Assembly (NCBI RefSeq): GCF_024753245.1
Contig: NZ_JANUGX010000004.1
Span: forward strand, 124,001-188,000
DNA length: 64,000 nt
Reading direction: 5' to 3'
Source of the DNA: Massilia norwichensis
Lineage (GTDB): Bacteria > Pseudomonadota > Gammaproteobacteria > Burkholderiales > Burkholderiaceae_D
Shown: positions 8,827-18,057 of the stretch, one piece after another
Layout of the letters: every line of letters starts with the position of its first letter
How positions within the stretch are numbered: position 1 is the first letter of the stretch
Made by a program: the position numbers and the translations under genes
Notes under the pieces: generated by a model
What the model saw: the letters and a program-made list of their open reading frames with translations, nothing else
The model's database searches: none
What the model was told of the DNA's origin: nothing

Positions 8827-9985
8827 TTTCTTCTTTACCCTGCGTGACGCGAAGGTCCCGGTCACGATCAAGGAATTCCTGACCCTGCTCGAAGCGCTGC
8901 AGAAGAACGTGATCGCGCCCTCGCTCGACGAGTTCTACTACCTCGCGCGCCTGACGCTGGTGAAGGACGAGGCCCACTTCGACAAGTTCGACAAGGCCTT
9001 CGGCCTGTATTTCAAGGGCATCGAGACGGTGTTCGACAGCAAAGCGGAGATCCCGCTCGACTGGCTGATCCAGCGCCTGGAGCGCGAGCTGACGCCCGAA
9101 CAGAAGGCCGAACTGCAAAAGCTCGGCTACGACAAGCTGATGAGCCGCCTGGCCGAACTGCTGAAGGAGCAGAAGGAGCGCCACGAAGGCGGAAATAAAT
9201 GGATCGGCACCGGCGGCACCTCCCCCTTCGGCAACGGCGGCACCAATCCGGAAGGCATCCGCATCGGCGGCAAATCACGCAACCGCACCGCAGTGAAGGT
9301 GTGGGAGCAGCGCGAGTACAAGGATTACGATGGCGAGCGCGAACTGGGCGTCCGCAACATCAAGGTGGCGCTGCGCCGCCTGCGCCGCTTCGCGCGGACC
9401 GGTGCGGCCGAAGAACTGGCGCTGGACGACACGATCCGCTCGACCGCCAACAACGCCGGCTGGCTCGACATCAAGATGCAGCCGGAGCGCAAGAACCGCA
9501 TCAAGGTGCTGATGCTGATGGATGTCGGCGGCAGCATGGACGACCACATCGAGCGCACCGAGGAGCTGTTCTCGGCGGCGAAGACCGAATTCAAGAACCT
9601 CGAGTTCTTCTACTTCCACAACTGCGTCTACGACTACCTGTGGAAGAACAACCGGCGCCGCCACACGGAGCGCTTCCCGACCTGGGACGTGCTGCGCAAG
9701 TACCCGCCCGACACGCGCGTGATCTTCGTCGGCGACGCCACCATGAGCCCTTACGAGGTGCTGGTGCCGGGCGGTTCGGTCGAGTACAACAACGAGGAAG
9801 CCGGCGCCGAATGGCTGGCGCGCTTCTGCCAGCACTTCCCGAAATTCGCCTGGCTGAACCCGGAGCCGGAAAGCCTGTGGCAGTACCGGCAGTCGATTGC
9901 GGTGATCCGGCAGATCATGAATAACCGGATGTTTCCGGTGACGATAGATGGGCTGGAACGGGCGATGCGGCTGTTGAGCAAATGA
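8816..9985 (+). CDS. VWA domain protein (CoxE-like), partner of MoxR
   Basis: A 389-residue protein. The N-terminal half is helical and charged. A Gly-rich linker (GTGGTSPFGNGGTNPEGIRIGG) leads to a C-terminal von Willebrand A domain. The metal site reads LMDVGGSMDDH, so the first Ser of the usual DxSxS is Gly, as is frequent in CoxE-like proteins. GDATMSPYEV supplies the later Thr/Asp part. MoxR plus CoxE-like VWA pairs serve in metal insertion or complex assembly in several systems. The start at 8816 lies inside the end of the GNAT gene. No signal peptide, so cytosolic. Confidence 0.85.
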   Translation: MLIDFFFTLRDAKVPVTIKEFLTLLEALQKNVIAPSLDEFYYLARLTLVKDEAHFDKFDKAFGLYFKGIETVFDSKAEIPLDWLIQRLERELTPEQKAELQKLGYDKLMSRLAELLKEQKERHEGGNKWIGTGGTSPFGNGGTNPEGIRIGGKSRNRTAVKVWEQREYKDYDGERELGVRNIKVALRRLRRFARTGAAEELALDDTIRSTANNAGWLDIKMQPERKNRIKVLMLMDVGGSMDDHIERTEELFSAAKTEFKNLEFFYFHNCVYDYLWKNNRRRHTERFPTWDVLRKYPPDTRVIFVGDATMSPYEVLVPGGSVEYNNEEAGAEWLARFCQHFPKFAWLNPEPESLWQYRQSIAVIRQIMNNRMFPVTIDGLERAMRLLSK

Positions 9986-9990
9986 TGCAT

Positions 9991-10040
9991 CGTGGGCACG
10001 GGTGCCCACCCTACGGTAGGGTGGGCGGCCCCCGCCCACG
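9991..10040. repeat. Dispersed palindrome family B, copy 1 (double unit)
   Basis: Two facing copies of the unit GTAGGGTGGGC-N-GCCCACG. CGTGGGCACGGGTGCCCAC and its partner meet at CCCTACGGTAGGG, making one long inverted repeat. Single units of the same family occur at 21353-21377 and 23897-23921. Lies between the VWA gene and the convergent CPBP gene, and may act as a terminator. Confidence 0.75.
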
Positions 10041-10047
10041 CATTACG

Positions 10048-10668
10048 TCACCCCTTGCGCGTCTGGATCGCACGCCGCACGATCAACAAGCCCACGATAT
10101 CGATCCAGGCATGCACCAGCATCGCCGCCAGCAAGCCCACGTACTCGAACACGAAGCCCAGCACCACGCTGCCGCCGAACACGCCGGCCGCCTGCGCGAT
10201 CGTTGCGCCGTCGAGCTTGCGGAAGCGGTACGCCGGCACGTGCGTCAGCAGGAACAGCAGCGAGACGACCCACACGCCCAATAGCGGCTGCAGCGCCGCG
10301 CGGAACAGCATCTCTTCGCCGATGGCGGCGGCGAAGCTGATCCACAGCGGATTCAGGCCGCGGAGATCGAGCCGCGCGTAGCTCTCGATCGTGCGCCCGC
10401 TGGACGCAGAGCTGGCGGTCAGTTTGAACATCAGCCAGGACCCGGCGCCGGCAATCAGCGCCAGCACCTGGCCGACCAGCAGTTGGGTCAGCGGCCCGGC
10501 AGGCCGGGAAAACAGCGTCAGCGGCTCGGGACGGCTGAAATAAATGATGGGCGCGGCGATCAGGCAGAACACCAGGCAGGTCAGCACTTGGGAAACGAGA
10601 CGGATGGGAGCGCGGACGGCGGCTGGCGGCGCGGGATTTTCCAGCGGGGTGTGTTGCGATTCGGTCAT
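10048..10668 (-). CDS. CPBP-family intramembrane glutamic/metalloprotease
   Basis: A 206-residue integral membrane protein of the CPBP (CaaX protease and bacteriocin-processing, Abi) family. The conserved motifs are E118-E-x3-R123 (GEEMLFRA), H143 (LTHVPAYR) and H186-x3-D190 (VHAWID), set within six or so hydrophobic segments. Members cleave substrates within the membrane or act in bacteriocin self-immunity; no bacteriocin gene is seen next to it. Single gene, convergent with the VWA gene and divergent from the antiporter. Confidence 0.9.
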   Translation of the reverse strand: MTESQHTPLENPAPPAAVRAPIRLVSQVLTCLVFCLIAAPIIYFSRPEPLTLFSRPAGPLTQLLVGQVLALIAGAGSWLMFKLTASSASSGRTIESYARLDLRGLNPLWISFAAAIGEEMLFRAALQPLLGVWVVSLLFLLTHVPAYRFRKLDGATIAQAAGVFGGSVVLGFVFEYVGLLAAMLVHAWIDIVGLLIVRRAIQTRKG

Positions 10669-10801
10669 TCCGCCATTGTACCCCGACGGGTATGGCCACC
10701 TCTTCTACCCACCTCTTCCACTCCTCCTACACGCAATCGTGCGCATGAAACCCTCTTGTAGAATCGGCTCACACATCATGCAATTTTGATAAGGAGTTCG
10801 C

Positions 10802-11992
10802 ATGCAGGACCTGTTGGCGATCCTGAGCAGTCTGTCCTGGCCCGTCGCGATCACGCTGGCATGGCTGGCCGGCGAGTTCGGGCAGCGCTGGACCGGCCTG
10901 CCGCGCATCAGTTTCTACGGCCTGGTCGGCTTCCTGCTGGCCGCGCCCCAGTCGGGCGTGCTGCCGCGGCCCGAGGCCGGCACCGTGCTGCTGCTGGCCG
11001 ACGTCGCCTTCGGCCTGATCCTGTTCGAGCTCGGCTACCGCATCAACCTGCGCTGGCTGCGCACCAATCCCTGGATCGGCGTGTCCGGGCTGGCCGAGGC
11101 CCTGCTCACCTTCATCGCCGTCTACCTGATCGCCACCGCCTTTGGCGTGGGCGGCATCAATGCGATGATGCTGGCTTCGCTGTCGATGGCGACCTCGCCG
11201 GCCACCGTGGTCCGCGTGATCAACGAACAGAAGAGCTCCGGCCAGGTGACCGAGCGCGCCCTGCACCTGTGCGCGCTGAACTGCGTGCTGGCGGTGTTCG
11301 CCTTCAATGCCAGCGTCGGGCTGTGGATCTTCCGCACCTCCGAAGACGTTGGCGACGCACTGTGGAACAGCCTGGTGGTGCTGGCGGTTTCCTCCTTCAG
11401 CGGCGCGGTGTTCGGGCTGGTCGTACCGGCGGTGCTGCGCATGCTCGGCAAGCTGGCCCAGGATGCGACCGTCGCCTTCGCGCTGGCAGTGATCCTGCTG
11501 GTGTCGGTCACCTACACGCTCGGGCTGTCGCCGGTGGTCGCGGCGCTCGCCTTCGGCCTGATGGCGCGCCACCGCCGCGTCGCCTTCAGCCAGGCGCAAC
11601 GCAACTTCGGCGCGCTCGGCGAGCTGCTGACCGTGGTGCTGTTCGTGTTTGCCGCCTCGACGCTGGACTGGCAGAAGATCGTTGCCGGCGGTGCGATGGC
11701 GGTCGCGCTGGTGCTGGCGCGCCTGGCCACCAAGATCCTGGGCGTGATGGCCTTCGCCCACCTGGCCGGCATCTCCTGGCGCAAGGGCGCGCTGACCGGG
11801 GTCGCGCTGGCGCCCTTGTCGGTGTTCGTGATCCTGCTGCTCGAGCACGCCCGCCACGCCGGCGTGCAGGTGGTGGACGAGCTGCGCGCGATCGCCGCGG
11901 TCACCATGCTGCTCGAAGTGTTCGGACCCATCATCCTGCAGCGTGCGCTGGTCTGGGCACGCGAAGCCCCGGAGCCGCGCCATGCCGCTTGA
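10802..11992 (+). CDS. Cation:proton antiporter (CPA2-like membrane protein)
   Basis: A 396-residue inner-membrane protein with about 11-12 hydrophobic helices. The pattern [36 protein letters not shown] and [16 protein letters not shown] resembles monovalent cation:proton antiporter-2 / Na+/H+ exchanger domains (PF00999). No C-terminal TrkA domain is present. The ATG is preceded by AAGGAG with six bases spacing, a strong site that fixes the start. The last 11 bases overlap the start of the YbdK gene. The ion carried is unknown. Confidence 0.85.
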   Translation: MQDLLAILSSLSWPVAITLAWLAGEFGQRWTGLPRISFYGLVGFLLAAPQSGVLPRPEAGTVLLLADVAFGLILFELGYRINLRWLRTNPWIGVSGLAEALLTFIAVYLIATAFGVGGINAMMLASLSMATSPATVVRVINEQKSSGQVTERALHLCALNCVLAVFAFNASVGLWIFRTSEDVGDALWNSLVVLAVSSFSGAVFGLVVPAVLRMLGKLAQDATVAFALAVILLVSVTYTLGLSPVVAALAFGLMARHRRVAFSQAQRNFGALGELLTVVLFVFAASTLDWQKIVAGGAMAVALVLARLATKILGVMAFAHLAGISWRKGALTGVALAPLSVFVILLLEHARHAGVQVVDELRAIAAVTMLLEVFGPIILQRALVWAREAPEPRHAA

Positions 11993-13127
11993 AGCCTTTG
12001 CCCAATCCGAACCCCTGACCTTCGGGGTCGAACTCGAACTGCAGCTGGTCAGCCTGTCGGACTTCGACCTGACCCCGGCCAGCCCCGATCTGCTGCACCT
12101 CCTGAAGCGCAAGCCCTTCCCCGGCAACGTGACGCCGGAGATCACCGAGAGCATGATCGAGATTAACTCGAGCGTGCAGACCCATTACAAGCCGCTGCTG
12201 GCCGAGCTGGTCGAGATCCGCGATACCCTGGTCGCCGCCAGCGACCAGCTCAACATCGGCATCGCCGGCGGCGGCACCCATCCTTTCCAGCACTGGTCGG
12301 AGCAGCGCATCTCCTCCAAGCCGCGCTACCAGGAACTGTCGACGCTGTACGGCTACCTGGCCAAGCAGTTCACGGTGTTCGGCCAGCACGTGCACATCGG
12401 CTGCGCCCACGGCGACGACGCGCTCTACCTGCTGCACGCGCTGTCGCGCTACCTCCCGCATTTCATCGCGCTGTCCGCCTCATCGCCCTTCGTGCAGGGC
12501 CACGATTCCGGCTTCGAATCGGCGCGCCTGAACTCCGTCAGCGCCTTCCCGCTGAGCGGCCGCGCGCCCTTCATCCTGGACTGGGAGAGCTTCGCCAAGG
12601 TGTACTTCGCGAAGATGGAGCGCACCCGCATCATCAAGAGCATGAAGGATTTTTACTGGGACCTGCGTCCCAAGCCGGAGTACGGCACGATCGAGCTGCG
12701 CGTCTGCGACACGCCGCTGACGGTGGAACGGGCAGCGGCGCTGGCGGCCTATTTGCAGGCGATTTGCCGGCATCTGCTGGAGCGCCGGAACCTGGGTTCG
12801 GCCGAGGACGCGCCCCTGGAAGACGACTACCTGGTCTACAACTACAACCGCTTCCAGGCCGCCCGCTTCGGGCTCGATGGCGTGATCACCCATCCGAAAA
12901 CCTACGACCAGATTCCGCTGCGCGAGGACATCCTTGCCACCCTCGACCTGATGGAACCGCATGCGCAGGCGCTGGGCAGCGTCGAGGCGCTGCTGCACCT
13001 GGCTTCCGCGGCCTCGGATGGCAGCGATGCGAGCATCCTGCGCGGACAGTACGAACGCCAGGGCAGCTGCGAGGGGATGGTGAATGCGGCGATCCAGCGC
13101 TTCCGGGGCGAGCGGCGAATCGGCTAA
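11982..13127 (+). CDS. YbdK-type carboxylate-amine ligase (glutamate-cysteine ligase 2 family)
   Basis: A 381-residue ATP-dependent ligase of the GCS2 family. Motifs are [12 protein letters not shown] (N-terminal Mg/ATP Glu residues), [27 protein letters not shown] and [14 protein letters not shown]. coli YbdK has only weak glutamate-cysteine ligase activity and its real substrate is unsettled, so "carboxylate-amine ligase" is the safe name. The start at 11982 ([12 protein letters not shown]) overlaps the antiporter stop by 11 bases and is favoured over an upstream in-frame ATG because homologues begin here. The two genes are likely one operon. Confidence 0.9.
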   Translation: MPLEAFAQSEPLTFGVELELQLVSLSDFDLTPASPDLLHLLKRKPFPGNVTPEITESMIEINSSVQTHYKPLLAELVEIRDTLVAASDQLNIGIAGGGTHPFQHWSEQRISSKPRYQELSTLYGYLAKQFTVFGQHVHIGCAHGDDALYLLHALSRYLPHFIALSASSPFVQGHDSGFESARLNSVSAFPLSGRAPFILDWESFAKVYFAKMERTRIIKSMKDFYWDLRPKPEYGTIELRVCDTPLTVERAAALAAYLQAICRHLLERRNLGSAEDAPLEDDYLVYNYNRFQAARFGLDGVITHPKTYDQIPLREDILATLDLMEPHAQALGSVEALLHLASAASDGSDASILRGQYERQGSCEGMVNAAIQRFRGERRIG

Positions 13128-13459
13128 GCCTTCGCCGGCAGCGCGGCGAACCACTCGGCGTAAGGCGTATTCGCCGCCATCTTCCGGTTGAAATCCGGCG
13201 CCCCGTCCGTCCACCACACCGGCCCGCGCTCGCCCAGCGCCCGCTTGGCTTCGTCGACCGCCGCGCGGGCCTCGTGCTCGGCCTGCGCATCGCCGGCCTT
13301 CTTCGCCAAGCCCACCTGGCGGCGCGCCCGCATCAGCTTGTCGACCCATGCCTGCCGGACCTCCGGCGGGAGCGCCGGGTTACTGGTGCGCCACAGGCGG
13401 CCGCGCACGACGAAATAGCGGCCGTCCGGCGTAGTCGGATACTGTCGGGAATCTGGCAT
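13124..13459 (-). CDS. Small conserved protein of unknown function
   Basis: A 111-residue soluble protein. The start [24 protein letters not shown], a central Lys/Arg/Ala-rich helix and the end [18 protein letters not shown] are features I recognise from a widespread proteobacterial hypothetical family, with no assigned role. The conserved GPVWWTDG and [12 protein letters not shown] blocks suggest a real fold rather than chance. It converges on the YbdK gene with a four-base overlap of stops. Confidence 0.8.
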   Translation of the reverse strand: MPDSRQYPTTPDGRYFVVRGRLWRTSNPALPPEVRQAWVDKLMRARRQVGLAKKAGDAQAEHEARAAVDEAKRALGERGPVWWTDGAPDFNRKMAANTPYAEWFAALPAKA

Positions 13460-13569
13460 GCGCCTACTGTAGCATGTCGAATCGGCGCTCCACGTTCGTG
13501 GTGCCAGCGAAGAGTCAGTCGTTCGTTGCGGCGCTATGATGAGACTCTACCCTCGACAAAGGAGACGAT

Positions 13570-13644
13570 ATGTTCAGTCACGTAATGATCGGCACGAAGG
13601 ATCCCGACGGCCACAAGCTCTGCGCGCTCTATCGGCCCAAATAA
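13570..13644 (+). pseudogene. Internally deleted VOC/glyoxalase-fold gene, 24 codons left
   Basis: The open frame encodes MFSHVMIGTKDPDGHKLCALYRPK. MFSHVMIG is the usual first strand of one VOC (glyoxalase/bleomycin resistance) family, and DPDGxKLCALxRP is its usual last strand. In intact homologues about 100 residues lie between them. Here the two ends are joined in frame, and an upstream AAAGGAGA with good spacing survives. This looks like a precise in-frame deletion of the middle of the gene, leaving start, stop and ribosome site. The 3' end overlaps the convergent gene at 13629-13991 by 16 bases. The remnant cannot fold as a VOC domain; whether it is translated is unknown. Confidence 0.75.
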
Positions 13645-13991
13645 GAAGACTGCGCCAGCACCGGCCCCTTGAAACTTCCCGGGCGCAGGATGCGCGCCAG
13701 CAGCGGCCGCTTGACCGGCGCCGGCAGGCGGCTGTCGACCAGCTCCACCCACTTGGCGCGCAGCTGCTCGCAGGTCGCGCGAAGGACCGGCTCGGCATCC
13801 GGCAGGCGCGCCAGGGCGTCGAGGTGGCGTTCGATCACCGCAGCCAGCTTCAGGCACGGTCCTTCCCCCTCGGAGACGGCACTGCGCATCGTGTATTGCG
13901 ACATCAGGTGCAACAAGGCCGCCACCAGCAGCGCGTGACGGGTGCTCGGCGTGCCGGATGCGGGGGTGTCGTCCAGGAAATCGTCGTCCAT
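13629..13991 (-). CDS. Small acidic-start protein of unknown function behind a Fur box
   Basis: A 120-residue protein beginning MDDDFLDDTPASG, then helical (RHALLVAALLHLMSQYTM; LAAVIERHLDALARLP). It has no signal peptide and no recognised domain. AGGAGG lies seven bases before the ATG at 13991, which fixes the start. The promoter region contains a Fur-box-like palindrome at 14010-14030, so repression by iron is likely. Similar small genes beside iron-uptake or bacterioferritin loci are known in Burkholderiales, but I cannot assign this one. Its 3' end overlaps the glyoxalase remnant. Confidence 0.65.
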   Translation of the reverse strand: MDDDFLDDTPASGTPSTRHALLVAALLHLMSQYTMRSAVSEGEGPCLKLAAVIERHLDALARLPDAEPVLRATCEQLRAKWVELVDSRLPAPVKRPLLARILRPGSFKGPVLAQSSYLGR

Positions 13992-14009
13992 AAATCCTCC
14001 TTGATCTTC

Positions 14010-14030
14010 AACGAGAATGGTTCTCATTCA
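14010..14030. promoter_or_regulatory. Fur-box-like operator
   Basis: The palindrome GAGAA-TGG-TTCTC (14013-14025), continued by ATTC, reads on the minus strand as TGAGAACCATTCTCG. This agrees with the 7-1-7 Fur consensus at 10 of 14 fixed positions. It lies 19-39 bases before the ATG of the gene ending at 13629, and 52 bases after the nagX stop. Confidence 0.65.
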
Positions 14031-14081
14031 GATTGTGAGACAGGATGGACGAATGTGCAAACGGAATTCTCGTCCGTGCGC

Positions 14082-15236
14082 CTAGACCTTCACGAACCAC
14101 TTCTTGCGCCACATGTACCAGGCGACAGCGAACATGCAGGCATCGAACAGCAGCGCGTGCAGCAGCGAAGCGTTGACGGCCGAGATCGGCAGCGATGCGA
14201 TCGGCGCGTACAGCATCTTGCCGAGCGAGAGCATGCTGCCATCCGCCTGCTGGAGCTTGATGAAGCCGAGCATCTTCGCCACCAGGCCCGAGAACGCAAA
14301 GATGAACAGCGCATTCATCCCATAGATCAGGAAGGGCTTGCTCCAGCGCCGCGCCCGCGCGCGCAGGCCGGCGTCGGGGCTGGCGTCGAGCAGCCAATAA
14401 AAGGTGCCGAAAGCCAGCAAGGCCCAGCCGGTCATCCAGATCGCGTAGGACGGCGTCCACAGGCTTTTATTGATCGGCATGACGAGCGCGTCGCAGATGC
14501 TGCCCACCGCCAGGCAGGCCAGCCCGCCGAGCAGCAGCCACACGGTGTGCTCGCCGCGCGTGACCTCGGTGCGCAGCCAGCGTCCCGCCAGCACGCCGGC
14601 CAGCTGGCTGCACAGGGCCGGCAGCGTGCTGGTCAGCCCCTCGGGGTCCCAGGTCCTGGCTTTCGCCCACAGGTGCCCATCGAGCAGCAAGCGGTCGACG
14701 AAGGCGCCGAAATCCTGTCCCGGCGCCAGGCTGCCGGTGTGCCAGATGCCCTCGGCGTCGGGCACAGGCACGTACAGCATCAGCACCGAATACAGTGCCA
14801 GCAGTCCGGCGATGATGGCCAGCTGGGCGCACCAGCCGAGGTAGACCACGATCGGCGCCGCCAGCAGCGTGCACAGGGCGATGCGTTGCAGCACGCCGGG
14901 AATACGCACGGTGGCCAGGTTGAAGTTCGGGATGAGGTTGAGCGTGAAGCCGATCAGGAAGATCAGCAGCGCGCGCCAGGCCAGCTTGCGCAGCAGGGCC
15001 GGCTTGTCGGCGCCGGCCTCGGCCAGGCGCCCGAGCGACAGGGCCATCGACACGCCGCCGATGAACAGGAAAAACGGGAAGATGGTATCGGTGAACGTCC
15101 AGCCGTCCCAGGCCGCGTGCTCGAGCTGCCGGTACAGATGGGCCCAGTCGCCCGGATTATTCACCAATACCATCGCCGCGATCGTGAAGCCGCGGAACGC
15201 GTCGAGCGAGGCAAGACGCTCTTGTTGCAGGTTCAT
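14082..15236 (-). CDS. nagX: NagX-like membrane acyltransferase (HGSNAT/DUF5009 family)
   Basis: A 384-residue inner-membrane protein with about 10-11 hydrophobic helices. RLASLDAFRGFTIAAMVLVNNPG is the signature start of NagX and of heparan-alpha-glucosaminide N-acetyltransferase relatives. FTDTIFPFFLFIGGVSMALS and RIPGVLQRIALC are further family blocks. Members transfer acyl groups to amino sugars across the membrane and, in Xanthomonas and marine gammaproteobacteria, sit in GlcNAc/chitin regulons. It starts 22 bases after the TonB receptor stop, so the two are one operon: the receptor would bring a GlcNAc-type oligosaccharide into the periplasm for NagX to act on (inference). Confidence 0.85.
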   Translation of the reverse strand: MNLQQERLASLDAFRGFTIAAMVLVNNPGDWAHLYRQLEHAAWDGWTFTDTIFPFFLFIGGVSMALSLGRLAEAGADKPALLRKLAWRALLIFLIGFTLNLIPNFNLATVRIPGVLQRIALCTLLAAPIVVYLGWCAQLAIIAGLLALYSVLMLYVPVPDAEGIWHTGSLAPGQDFGAFVDRLLLDGHLWAKARTWDPEGLTSTLPALCSQLAGVLAGRWLRTEVTRGEHTVWLLLGGLACLAVGSICDALVMPINKSLWTPSYAIWMTGWALLAFGTFYWLLDASPDAGLRARARRWSKPFLIYGMNALFIFAFSGLVAKMLGFIKLQQADGSMLSLGKMLYAPIASLPISAVNASLLHALLFDACMFAVAWYMWRKKWFVKV

Positions 15237-15258
15237 GCCAGTCCTTTGTGCGGGTCGA

Positions 15259-17988
15259 TCAGTACTTCATGCGCAGGTTGAGGTAGAACTGGCGGCCGTT
15301 CTCGCGGAAGGCCTTCGGCTGCTCTTCGTTGAAGGCGTAGGCCTTGCTGATCGGGTTGTTCAGGTTCAGGCCGTCGAGCGACACCGACAGGTTCTCGGTC
15401 AGCTTGTACTGGAGCGAAGCCGACAGGGTCTTGAACGGCGCGTTCTGCAGGGTCGGGCCGGCCTGGTTCATGCCGATGATGTAGTCCGAGCGGCCGTTGT
15501 AGGCGATCCTGGCGCTGAACCTGTCGTTCTCGTAGTACGCGCCCATGTTATAGGTGTGCTTGGACTGGCCGCGCATGCGCGCGCCCGAGGCATCCTTCGA
15601 GTCGGCGTAAGTGTAGTTGGCGTTGAAGCCGAAGCCGGCGCCGATCGGCTGTTCGTAGGCCAGTTCCAGGCCCTTCACGCGCGCCGAGGTGGCGGCCGGC
15701 GAGGTCACGGTGTAGATGTCGTCCTTGCCGGTGGTGGTGTTGAACAGCGATACCTGGGTCTCGCCGAAGGTCACGTAATCGTGCAGCTTCGAATAGAACA
15801 CGCCGGCCGACAGCAGCGCGCGCGGCGCGAAATACCAGGACAGCGACAGGTCGATGTTGTCCGAGGTGGTCGGCTTCAGGTTCGGGTTGCCGCCGGTGGC
15901 GCGGTGGGTCAGGTTGTCGACGTTGCTGATCGCGCCGGCCAGGTCGCCGTAGTCCGGGCGCGCCATGGTGCGGTTGAGCGCCAGGCGGCCCAGCATGCCG
16001 CGCTCGAATTCGTAGCGCAGGTTCAGGCTCGGCAGCACGTTGGTGTAGCTGTGCTCGATCGTCGACTGGTAGTAGGTGCCATAGGCCGAGGTGGTGATCG
16101 CGCCCGGCACCGATGGGCAGGCTTGCAGCGCCGGGCAGACTGTGCTGCCGACCGGCACATTGACGCGCGGCTCTTCCTTGGTCCTGACCGCGCGCAGGCC
16201 GACGTTACCCGACAGCCGGTCCTGTTCGAACTCGGTCATGACGTAGGCGGCGGCGTTCTTCTCGGTCAGCTTGAACTCCGAGCGCAGCAGTTCGCGGCGC
16301 AGAGGATCGGCGTCGACGTTGGCGTCTTTCCATTGCTGCAGGGTGGCCGGATCGATGAACCAGCCATTGCGCGGGAAGTCGCCGCCGAGATTGCTGGCGA
16401 AGTCTGACGGGTAGATCGAGCCGTCCCAGACCGGCAGGGTGTCGGTCAGCAGCGAAGGGGCGATCTGCTTCAGTTCGCGCGTGTGGCTCGAATAGCGGGC
16501 GCCGAACTTGACGCGGTTGAATGGGCCGGCCGCGATGCGCCAGGTGAAGTCCAGCTGGCCGTTGGCTTCCTTGTCGAGGGTGTTGATGCTGCTGCCGCCG
16601 GCGCCGTTCAGGAACAGGTTCGGGTTGTTGTAGTCGGACGTGTCGAGCGAACCGTAGGAGACGTCGGCGGCGTGGCCCATGCCGTACAGGTTATAGGCCA
16701 CCGAGCTGTTGTAGACGTTCACTTCCAGCGAATTCTGCTTCGGCGTCTTGCCTTCGCCCTTCGTGTAGCCGAACTGGGCCTTCATGTCGAGGTCGTCCGT
16801 CACGCGGTACTTGGCGTTCAGGTCGAGGAAGGCGCTGGTCGAGCGGGCGCCGTCGCGCACATAGCTTTCCACCGCCTCCGAGGGCGGGGTCGAGCCGTCG
16901 ACGCGCGGGCCCTGGCTCGGCAGCACCAGGTGGGTGATGGTGCGGCCGCTCGGCGACAGGCTGTACTGGAAATCCTGCACCCCGTTGCCATTGCCGATCG
17001 CATCCGAGAAGTCGGCCATGTGGTTGCGGTTGTAGTTGGTCGCATTGAGCGCCGCAACCATGCCGGTCACGCCGAGGGTCAAATCGCGGTTCGGCTTGGC
17101 TTCCAGCGCCAGCATGCCGCCCTTGCGCTCGCGCACGCCGTCGAACAGGGACGAGCCGATCAGGCCGCTGTAGGCGACATTGGCCAGGTCAGGATGGTTC
17201 TTTGCCAGCGTGCTGGTCGGCGAGATCGTGCGCCAGTCGAGGTGTTCCTGGGAATCGCGGCGGATCGCGCGTTTTTCCATGAAGCCCTGGGCCATCACGC
17301 CCAGCGTGCCGGCCTCGTTCTTCCAGTTGACCAGGGCGCTGAACTGCGGCTTGGTCTTGCCCGGCAGGTCGGCGTACACGGCGCCCACCGCAGCCTCGAT
17401 CGTCAAGGGCTTCTTGAAATCGAGCGGACGGCGCGAAATGATGTCCACGGTGCCGATCAGGCCGCCTTCGACGATGTCGGCCTGGGAGGATTTATAAACG
17501 ATGACCTGGCTGACCAGTTCCGAGGGCAGCAGGGCGAAGCCGACGCTGCGGCCGCTGCCGGTCTGGTCGGCCACGTGCCAGTCGCCGCTGCTCACGGCGT
17601 GGCCGTTGAGCGTGGTCAGGGTCTGGCTCGGCGCCGTGCCGCGCAGGGAAACGCGCTCGGCTTCGTCGAACTGGCCGGCCGAGGTGGCGCCGATGTTGAC
17701 GCCGGGCAGACGCTGCACGGCATCGGCGATGTTCTTGTCCGGCATCTTGCCGATGTCCTCGGCGGAGACGACCTCGATGCTGGCGCCGGCATTCTTTCGC
17801 GTGTCCAGCGATTTCTGCATGGAGGCGCGGATGCCGGTCACGGCCACCACCTGCATCTCCGGCTGCGCCGCCTCGGCGCCGGTCGTGGGCCCTTCCTGGG
17901 CTACTGCATTGCCAGTCATCCCCGAACCCAGGGACCAGATTACCGCCGAGATGGCAAGCGCCATCGGTTTTCTATTTACTTGAATCAT
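15259..17988 (-). CDS. TonB-dependent receptor, probably for amino-sugar or other oligosaccharide
   Basis: A 909-residue outer-membrane receptor. It has a signal peptide ending near AQEGP, a TonB-box/plug region (VTGIRASMQKSLDTRKNAGA; DIGKMPDKNIADAVQRLPGV; GLIGTVDIISRRPL) and a beta-barrel ending in the aromatic NLRMKY. VTGIRASMQKSLDTKRN is typical of the carbohydrate-type receptors common in Xanthomonadales and Massilia. AGGAT precedes the ATG at 17988; an open frame runs 26 codons further upstream but lacks a signal peptide. nagX follows directly. The upstream region carries repeated TGGTA/TACCA half-sites at 18019-18066, suggesting sugar-responsive control. Confidence 0.9.
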   Translation of the reverse strand: MIQVNRKPMALAISAVIWSLGSGMTGNAVAQEGPTTGAEAAQPEMQVVAVTGIRASMQKSLDTRKNAGASIEVVSAEDIGKMPDKNIADAVQRLPGVNIGATSAGQFDEAERVSLRGTAPSQTLTTLNGHAVSSGDWHVADQTGSGRSVGFALLPSELVSQVIVYKSSQADIVEGGLIGTVDIISRRPLDFKKPLTIEAAVGAVYADLPGKTKPQFSALVNWKNEAGTLGVMAQGFMEKRAIRRDSQEHLDWRTISPTSTLAKNHPDLANVAYSGLIGSSLFDGVRERKGGMLALEAKPNRDLTLGVTGMVAALNATNYNRNHMADFSDAIGNGNGVQDFQYSLSPSGRTITHLVLPSQGPRVDGSTPPSEAVESYVRDGARSTSAFLDLNAKYRVTDDLDMKAQFGYTKGEGKTPKQNSLEVNVYNSSVAYNLYGMGHAADVSYGSLDTSDYNNPNLFLNGAGGSSINTLDKEANGQLDFTWRIAAGPFNRVKFGARYSSHTRELKQIAPSLLTDTLPVWDGSIYPSDFASNLGGDFPRNGWFIDPATLQQWKDANVDADPLRRELLRSEFKLTEKNAAAYVMTEFEQDRLSGNVGLRAVRTKEEPRVNVPVGSTVCPALQACPSVPGAITTSAYGTYYQSTIEHSYTNVLPSLNLRYEFERGMLGRLALNRTMARPDYGDLAGAISNVDNLTHRATGGNPNLKPTTSDNIDLSLSWYFAPRALLSAGVFYSKLHDYVTFGETQVSLFNTTTGKDDIYTVTSPAATSARVKGLELAYEQPIGAGFGFNANYTYADSKDASGARMRGQSKHTYNMGAYYENDRFSARIAYNGRSDYIIGMNQAGPTLQNAPFKTLSASLQYKLTENLSVSLDGLNLNNPISKAYAFNEEQPKAFRENGRQFYLNLRMKY

Positions 17989-18018
17989 CTCTATCCTCGT
18001 ATCTATGGCTGACAATGC

Positions 18019-18057
18019 AACTGGTAGTGAACGGGTATGACTATTCAAATACCAGTT
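18019..18057. promoter_or_regulatory. Inverted repeat, candidate operator of the TonB receptor-nagX operon
   Basis: AACTGGTA (18019-18026) is perfectly mirrored by TACCAGTT (18050-18057), with a nested GGTAT (18034-18038)/ATACC (18049-18053). A further TTACCA follows at 18060-18065. TGGT/ACCA half-sites resemble operators of GntR/HutC-type amino-sugar regulators; the identity of the regulator is inference. Nearby, CCTAGG and CCTCTAGG at about 18093-18114 form another short palindromic pair. Confidence 0.45.
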
